Source: Acinetobacter sp. UBA6641 (GTDB lineage Bacteria > Pseudomonadota > Gammaproteobacteria > Pseudomonadales > Moraxellaceae). Taken from it: a DNA stretch of 11,130 bases. Of this stretch, positions 6,730 through 11,130 are shown piece by piece. Location of the stretch: assembly GCA_002455755.1 (NCBI GenBank), contig DKLL01000126.1:1660-12789 (forward strand), read 5' to 3'. The stretch's first letter is position 1, and each line of letters begins with the position of its first letter. Both the position numbers and the translations under genes were made by a program. The notes under the pieces were generated by a model. The model was not told the DNA's origin and did not search any database. It saw only the letters and a list, made by a program, of their open reading frames with translations.

Positions 6730-7536
6730 TTGAGAAAGCCCACATATAAATTAGCTTTTATTACAACAATTTGTATGTCCGCTATTTTTGTTGCTGGATG
6801 TCAGACACCAGCAACAATAGGGAAGAAAGACCCTGAAAAAGCAGTGAAAATTCGCACTCAATTGGCGGCAGAATATATTAAATCGGGTGATCTGGATTCT
6901 GCAAAACGAGCCTTGGATCAAGCGCTTGAAGTAGATTCACGTGATTCAACGGCGAATATGATGATGGGGGTTTTACTGCAACAAGAGGGCAGTAAAATCA
7001 GTATGGATAAAGCAGACTCATATTTTAAGCGGGCAATTTCTGCTGACCCGAAAAATGCACAAGCGCGTAACAACTACGGTACTTATTTGTATCAAATTGA
7101 GCGTTATAATGACGCGCTTGAACAGCTCAATGTGGCAGGCACGACATTGGGCTATGAGCAACGCTACAGGGCATTGGAAAATGCGGGACGGATTTACTTG
7201 AAGCAAGGCGATGTGATGAATGCTGAAAAAACATTCAAACAGGCCCTGCAAGTCAATCGTGACTCTTATATTTCAATGTTAGAGTTGTCTGAAATTTTTT
7301 ATCTCAAACAGCAGACCGCTGCCGCAACACAAATGTACGAACAGTTTGTGCGGAGTGTCGGTCAAAAGAATCAAGGTGCGCGTGCGCTTTGGATTGGTAT
7401 CCGAATTGCGCGGGCAAATAGTGACCCAATGGGAACGCAGGTGCTTGTTAATCAGTTGCGTGCGCTTTTCCCTGAGAGTCCAGAATACCAACGTTATCTG
7501 CAATTACAGCACAGTACTGAGGCCGTATGGAAGTAA
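6730..7536 (+). CDS. pilF: Type IV pilus biogenesis lipoprotein PilF (pilotin), TTG start
   Basis: PilF (PilW in Neisseria) is an outer-membrane lipoprotein that guides and stabilises the PilQ secretin for type IV pili. From the TTG at 6730 the product is 268 residues. It has a basic N-terminus, a hydrophobic stretch, and a lipobox VAGC with the lipidated cysteine at C24. The rest is helical TPR repeats (about 38-215), for example LAAEYIKSGDLDSAKRALDQALEVD and AGRIYLKQGDVMNAEKTFKQALQVN. No ATG fits. The frame opens upstream at 6652 inside rlmN with a charged stretch that would bury the signal peptide, and the next ATG, at 6775, leaves too short a signal. AAAAGGGGA at 6715-6723 sits at the right distance from TTG. 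Position between rlmN and rodZ matches Pseudomonas pilF. The stop overlaps the next gene's start. Confidence 0.92.
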   Translation: MRKPTYKLAFITTICMSAIFVAGCQTPATIGKKDPEKAVKIRTQLAAEYIKSGDLDSAKRALDQALEVDSRDSTANMMMGVLLQQEGSKISMDKADSYFKRAISADPKNAQARNNYGTYLYQIERYNDALEQLNVAGTTLGYEQRYRALENAGRIYLKQGDVMNAEKTFKQALQVNRDSYISMLELSEIFYLKQQTAAATQMYEQFVRSVGQKNQGARALWIGIRIARANSDPMGTQVLVNQLRALFPESPEYQRYLQLQHSTEAVWK

Positions 7537-8318
7537 ATCCTAATTCACCGCAATCGAATGGTTCAAGCGTAGTACCCACTGCATTAGGAAATGTTCAGCG
7601 TCCAGGCGAGTACTTACGTCAAGTTCGAATTGCACAAAAACGTGAATTAAATGAAGTGGTCAAAGATTTAAACATCCCTGTAAAAACTTTGACTGCTTTA
7701 GAGCAAGATGATTACAAGGCTTTGCCTGAAGCAACTTTTATTAAAGGATATTATCGCACCTATGCGAAGTATCTGAAGGTAGATGCAAGTTCTATTATTC
7801 AACGTTTTGATGATATTTATCAAAATGATACTGGATTATTGCCGAATCATGCCTTAAACAACTCACCGATTAAAATCATGGGTAAGCTGCCAGGTGCCAA
7901 GAGTGACCGTAACAAGAAATGGTTGAAACGCCTTTTACTTGCTTTGCTGGTACTGGGTGCAATCGCGGTTGCCGTTATGGCAATACAAAACTGGTCATCC
8001 GGCAAAGACGCGGAGAGCCAGGAAGTTGCTCCTGCCGAGTCTGATGTACAAGTGTTGAATCTGGATAACTCGGCTGTGGTTTCGGGCGATCAGCTTGAGC
8101 TGGAGTTTAGTCACCCAACTTCTGTGCATATTGTAGATTCGACTGGTAAAGTACTGGCAACAGGCCGACAGGCATCGACATTGAAACTGAATGGTGAAAC
8201 GCCTTTCCAAATTCGTCTGGATGATGCGTCAGCAGTTACTTTAACCTTAAATAATGAAAAGATTGCATTGTCACCTTATACCGTCAATGGAAAAGCAGAT
8301 TTCCGTTTGTCGCGTTAA
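7527..8318 (+). CDS. rodZ: RodZ-like cell-shape protein (HTH, membrane span, DUF4115)
   Basis: RodZ links the MreB cytoskeleton to the peptidoglycan elongation machinery. The 263-residue product has the family layout. A cytoplasmic HTH_25-type domain covers about 27-93 (GEYLRQVRIAQKRELNEV through FIKGYYRTYAKYLKVD). A basic linker (KSDRNKKWLKR) leads into one membrane helix at about 136-153, followed by an acidic linker and a periplasmic beta-rich DUF4115-type domain at about 185-263. It is shorter than E. coli RodZ (337), mainly in the linker between membrane and C-terminal domain. The ATG at 7527 overlaps the last 10 bases of pilF, and GAGG at 7519-7522 sits inside pilF, so translation is probably coupled. 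The position directly before ispG is the same as rodZ in E. coli. A pure transcription-factor role is less likely given the membrane span. Confidence 0.87.
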   Translation: MEVNPNSPQSNGSSVVPTALGNVQRPGEYLRQVRIAQKRELNEVVKDLNIPVKTLTALEQDDYKALPEATFIKGYYRTYAKYLKVDASSIIQRFDDIYQNDTGLLPNHALNNSPIKIMGKLPGAKSDRNKKWLKRLLLALLVLGAIAVAVMAIQNWSSGKDAESQEVAPAESDVQVLNLDNSAVVSGDQLELEFSHPTSVHIVDSTGKVLATGRQASTLKLNGETPFQIRLDDASAVTLTLNNEKIALSPYTVNGKADFRLSR

Positions 8319-8342
8319 AGGGTAAAGAATAGAGCGATATCA

Positions 8343-9464
8343 ATGATTGAAAATCCGATTAAGCGCCGTCCCACTCGTAAAATTCGTGTCGGTTCTGTGT
8401 ATGTAGGTGGTGATGCGCCAATTAGCATCCAGAGTATGACCAATACAGAAACCTGTGATGTGACTGCAACTGTAGCCCAGATCCAGCGTTGTGCAGATGC
8501 CGGTGCTGACATCATGCGTGTTTCCGTACCATCAATGGAAGCGGCAGCCGCGTTTGGTGAAATCCGCAAGCAGGTCAATGTGCCTCTGGTTGCCGATATT
8601 CACTTCGACTATAAAATTGCTTTGGCTGTTGCCGATCTGGGCGCAGACTGTTTGCGGATTAACCCGGGCAATATTGGCTCGGAAGCGAAAATTCGTGAGG
8701 TGGTGGCTGCGGCGAAGCATCATGACATTTCCATGCGTATCGGGGTAAATGCCGGTTCACTGGAAAAAGACATTCAAAAAAAATATGGCGAACCTACAGG
8801 TCAGGCACTGCTTGAATCTGCAATGCGTCATATCGATATTTTAGACCGTTTAAATTTTCATGAATTTAAAGTGTCAGTAAAAGCATCGAATGTGTTCCTG
8901 ACCATGGATGCGTATCGTCTGTTGTCGCAGCAGATTGATAATCCACTGCATTTAGGCGTGACCGAAGCTGGTATTTATCGTACCGGTTCAGTGAAATCAG
9001 CAATTGCTTTGGGCGGTCTGCTTATGGAAGGCATTGGCGATACGATGCGTATTTCGCTGGCTGCCGAACCTGAAGAAGAAGTGAAAATCGGTTTTGATAT
9101 TTTAAAATCACTGGGTCTGCGTTCCAACGGGATTAACTTCATTGCCTGCCCAAGCTGTTCACGTCAGGAATTTAATGTGATTAAAGTGATGCAGGCACTG
9201 GAAGAACGTCTGGAAGATATTCGTACTCCAATGGATGTGTCTGTGATTGGCTGTAAAGTGAACGGTCCGGGTGAAGCCAAAGAAGCCGATATTGGCGTAG
9301 TAGGTGCAAGTCCGCGTTCACTGGTGTATCGTAATGGCGAGAAGAGCCATTTAATCGATACCAATCAATTGGTTGATGAAATCGAATCTATGGTTCGTCA
9401 ACGTGTTTCCGAGCTTGAAGAAGCTAAATCTAAAGAGATTATTCGCACAGGTTTTTCTGAGTAG
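8343..9464 (+). CDS. ispG: 4-hydroxy-3-methylbut-2-en-1-yl diphosphate synthase IspG (GcpE)
   Basis: IspG carries out the penultimate step of the MEP pathway, reducing methylerythritol cyclodiphosphate to HMBPP for isoprenoid, quinone and undecaprenyl synthesis. The 373-residue length is almost that of E. coli IspG (372). An N-terminal TIM-barrel portion runs to about 260, with [14 protein letters not shown] and RINPGNIG. The C-terminal cluster domain carries all 4Fe-4S ligands: C269 and C272 ([11 protein letters not shown]), C304 ([10 protein letters not shown]) and E311. The start has only a weak GAG-type ribosome binding site. It lies 24 bases after rodZ, and hisS begins 3 bases after its stop. 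Its need for an Fe-S cluster fits loosely with iscX nearby. Confidence 0.98.
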   Translation: MIENPIKRRPTRKIRVGSVYVGGDAPISIQSMTNTETCDVTATVAQIQRCADAGADIMRVSVPSMEAAAAFGEIRKQVNVPLVADIHFDYKIALAVADLGADCLRINPGNIGSEAKIREVVAAAKHHDISMRIGVNAGSLEKDIQKKYGEPTGQALLESAMRHIDILDRLNFHEFKVSVKASNVFLTMDAYRLLSQQIDNPLHLGVTEAGIYRTGSVKSAIALGGLLMEGIGDTMRISLAAEPEEEVKIGFDILKSLGLRSNGINFIACPSCSRQEFNVIKVMQALEERLEDIRTPMDVSVIGCKVNGPGEAKEADIGVVGASPRSLVYRNGEKSHLIDTNQLVDEIESMVRQRVSELEEAKSKEIIRTGFSE

Positions 9465-9467
9465 ATC

Positions 9468-10763
9468 ATGAGTTCAATTGTCGCAATCAAAGGTTTTAAC
9501 GATATTCTTCCAACGCAAACCCCCGCGTGGAGACGTCTTGAACAACACTTAGCATCACTTATGGATGCTTATGGCTACCAGCAAATCCGCTTACCGATGG
9601 TTGAACAGACCAATCTGTTCAAGCGTTCAATTGGTGACGCAACCGACATCGTCGAAAAGGAAATGTATACGTTCCTGGATAAAGGGAATCCGCCTGAGTC
9701 TTTAACCCTGCGTCCAGAAGGGACAGCAGGCTGTGTACGTGCCATGCTTGAACATAACTTGCTGCGTGGAGCCACGCCGCGTGTATGGTATATCGGGCCA
9801 ATGTTCCGTTATGAAAAACCGCAGAAAGGCCGTTACCGCCAGTTCCACCAGTTTGGTGTGGAAACGTTTGGTGTGGCAACGCCAGACCAGGATGCTGAAT
9901 TGATTCTGATGACGGCACGTTTGTGGAAACGCATGGGCGTAGCCGACAAGGTTCAACTTGAATTGAATACTTTGGGTGAGTCAGATGAGCGTGCGGCATA
10001 CCGTGCAGCCTTGGTTGAATTCTTAGAATCGCATAAAGGTGATTTAGATGAAGATTCTCAGCGTCGTTTGACCACAAACCCGCTGCGTATTTTAGATTCT
10101 AAAGATGCCAAAACCCAGTCGATTCTTGAAAATGCACCTAAACTGCATGACTTCATGGGTGAAGAAACCCTGGTGCATTTTCAACAATTACAGCAATATT
10201 TGACTGATGCCGGCATAAGCTTCGTGATCAATCAAAAATTGGTTCGTGGTCTGGACTACTACAACAAAACCGTATTTGAATGGACTACGACACATTTGGG
10301 TTCACAAGGAACCGTATGTGCCGGCGGCCGTTATGACGGTCTTGTCGGTCAATTGAAAGGCAAGGCTGATCAATCGGTGCCTGCGGTTGGTTTTGCCATG
10401 GGTATGGAGCGTTTGCTGCTGCTGCTTGAACAAGTGGAAGACAACACACCAGTACGGGACTGTGAAACTTTTCTGGTTTCCGACCCGGCGACTCAAGGTC
10501 AAGCCTTGGTTCTTGCCGAACAGATCCGCGACCAGCTTGAAGCTGCCAATAGCACAATCCGTTTGAAAACCGGTTCACATGGTTCAATGAAGAGCCAGAT
10601 GAAAAAAGCCGATCAGGCGGGTGCCGTTTATGCTTTAATCTTTGGTCAGCGTGAGGCAGAAGCACAGCACATTCTGGTCAAGGAGCTGGCAACGGCAGAA
10701 CAGACCGAAATTGCAGTGGCTGATTTTGTGCCATTTATCATTGAAAAATTTTCTTCAAAATAA
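9468..10763 (+). CDS. hisS: Histidyl-tRNA synthetase
   Basis: HisS is the class II synthetase that charges tRNA-His in the cytosol. The 431-residue protein (E. coli: 424) shows the catalytic motifs in order: LTLRPEGTA at 79-87, motif 2 at 110-128 ([19 protein letters not shown]), the histidine-recognition motif LVRGLDYY at 258-265, AGGRYDGL at 285-292, and motif 3 GFAMGMER at 308-315. The last ~100 residues form the anticodon-binding domain. The ATG lies 3 bases after the ispG stop with no strong ribosome binding site, so initiation probably relies on ribosomes finishing ispG. I see no terminator before the next gene. Confidence 0.98.
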   Translation: MSSIVAIKGFNDILPTQTPAWRRLEQHLASLMDAYGYQQIRLPMVEQTNLFKRSIGDATDIVEKEMYTFLDKGNPPESLTLRPEGTAGCVRAMLEHNLLRGATPRVWYIGPMFRYEKPQKGRYRQFHQFGVETFGVATPDQDAELILMTARLWKRMGVADKVQLELNTLGESDERAAYRAALVEFLESHKGDLDEDSQRRLTTNPLRILDSKDAKTQSILENAPKLHDFMGEETLVHFQQLQQYLTDAGISFVINQKLVRGLDYYNKTVFEWTTTHLGSQGTVCAGGRYDGLVGQLKGKADQSVPAVGFAMGMERLLLLLEQVEDNTPVRDCETFLVSDPATQGQALVLAEQIRDQLEAANSTIRLKTGSHGSMKSQMKKADQAGAVYALIFGQREAEAQHILVKELATAEQTEIAVADFVPFIIEKFSSK

Positions 10764-10792
10764 GCCGAATAACATAAGGAAAAGGTAATCCC

Positions 10793-11130
10793 ATGAACGC
10801 ATTGAGTGATGAAGAACAACTTGATAATTTAAAATCTTTCGCTAAGAAGTATGGTTCTGCCATGATTAGCGGAATTTTAATTGCGTTAATTGCCTTTTTC
10901 GGCTGGGAATATTGGCAGAAGAAAAATCTGGCTGAATCGCAAATGGAAACAGCCAAGGTTCAACAGTTGATGGATGATGCAAAAAGTGCTTCAGGCGATG
11001 CCAATGCATTTAATGCCTTGTCTGCAACTGCGGACAAAATTGTTAAGGAAGCTCCCGATTCTGTGCAGGCCATTCAAACCCAATTGTTAATGGCCAAGCT
11101 GGCTTATGACAAAGCCGATTATGCCCATGC
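10793..11130 (+). CDS. yfgM: YfgM-like TPR membrane protein, 3' truncated by window edge
   Basis: Only the first 112 codons are in the window and the frame is open to the edge. After a charged 20-residue cytoplasmic N-terminus comes one membrane helix at about 22-41 (ending FFGWEYW, like GWRYW in E. coli YfgM), then a helical, Ala/Gln-rich region consistent with the TPR_21 periplasmic domain. In E. coli, YfgM is a single-span inner-membrane protein associated with the SecYEG translocon and the chaperone PpiD. The start is supported by AAGGA (10776-10780) and AAAGG (10781-10785), and it lies 29 bases after hisS. In E. coli and Pseudomonas the next genes are bamB and der, which are expected beyond the right edge. 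Confidence 0.87.
   Translation, partial: MNALSDEEQLDNLKSFAKKYGSAMISGILIALIAFFGWEYWQKKNLAESQMETAKVQQLMDDAKSASGDANAFNALSATADKIVKEAPDSVQAIQTQLLMAKLAYDKADYAH

Noticed and set aside
9619..10077. A 152-codon open frame on the minus strand inside hisS
   Set aside because: It lies wholly opposite a well-conserved gene, has no recognisable domain and reads as a shadow frame.
10285..10665. A 126-codon minus-strand open frame inside the 3' half of hisS
   Set aside because: Opposite conserved hisS motifs, Arg/His/Pro-rich shadow composition, no ribosome binding logic or domain.

Overview
The window looks like chromosomal DNA of a gammaproteobacterium of the order Pseudomonadales, most likely Acinetobacter or a close Moraxellaceae relative. 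The reasons are the gene order iscX-ndk-rlmN-pilF-rodZ-ispG-hisS-yfgM (the Pseudomonas-type order, with pilF between rlmN and rodZ), the moderately AT-rich housekeeping genes, and an archaic (Csu-like) chaperone-usher pilus gene set of the kind common in Acinetobacter. The genus is an inference. All genes lie on the + strand.

Region A (1-2457) is the 3' end of a chaperone-usher operon: an outer-membrane usher cut off by the left window edge, then a small secreted subunit of the spore-coat-U (SCPU) type. It is strikingly AT-rich. One 60-base line counted by hand (661-720) has 15 G/C, against 29 in a line of hisS (9961-10020). This suggests an accessory, possibly acquired, module. A 198-base AT-rich spacer with short direct repeats separates it from the next genes.

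Region B (2656-4522) is a two-gene unit: a GT-B fold (GT4-type) glycosyltransferase and a PAP2-family membrane phosphatase. Together they suggest synthesis or remodelling of a glycolipid or lipid-linked envelope molecule. The substrate cannot be read from sequence.

Region C (4612-5408) holds iscX (iron-sulfur assembly adaptor) and ndk (nucleoside diphosphate kinase). ndk has its own near-ideal -10 element and ends in a strong intrinsic terminator.

Region D (5478 to the right edge) is a compact conserved operon: rlmN (23S rRNA/tRNA methyltransferase), pilF (type IV pilus pilotin lipoprotein, probably starting at TTG), rodZ-like (cell-shape membrane HTH protein), ispG (MEP isoprenoid pathway), hisS (histidyl-tRNA synthetase) and the start of a yfgM-like gene. 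Spacings are small (16 bp, a 10-bp overlap, 24 bp, 3 bp, 29 bp), so co-transcription and partial translational coupling are likely.

I found no RNA genes, CRISPR arrays, insertion sequences or attachment sites. I found no clearly new multi-gene system. The points most worth a second look are the very short terminal pilus subunit, which seems to lack a donor strand, the glycosyltransferase/PAP2 pair with a hairpin covering a ribosome binding site, and iscX standing apart from the rest of the isc genes.
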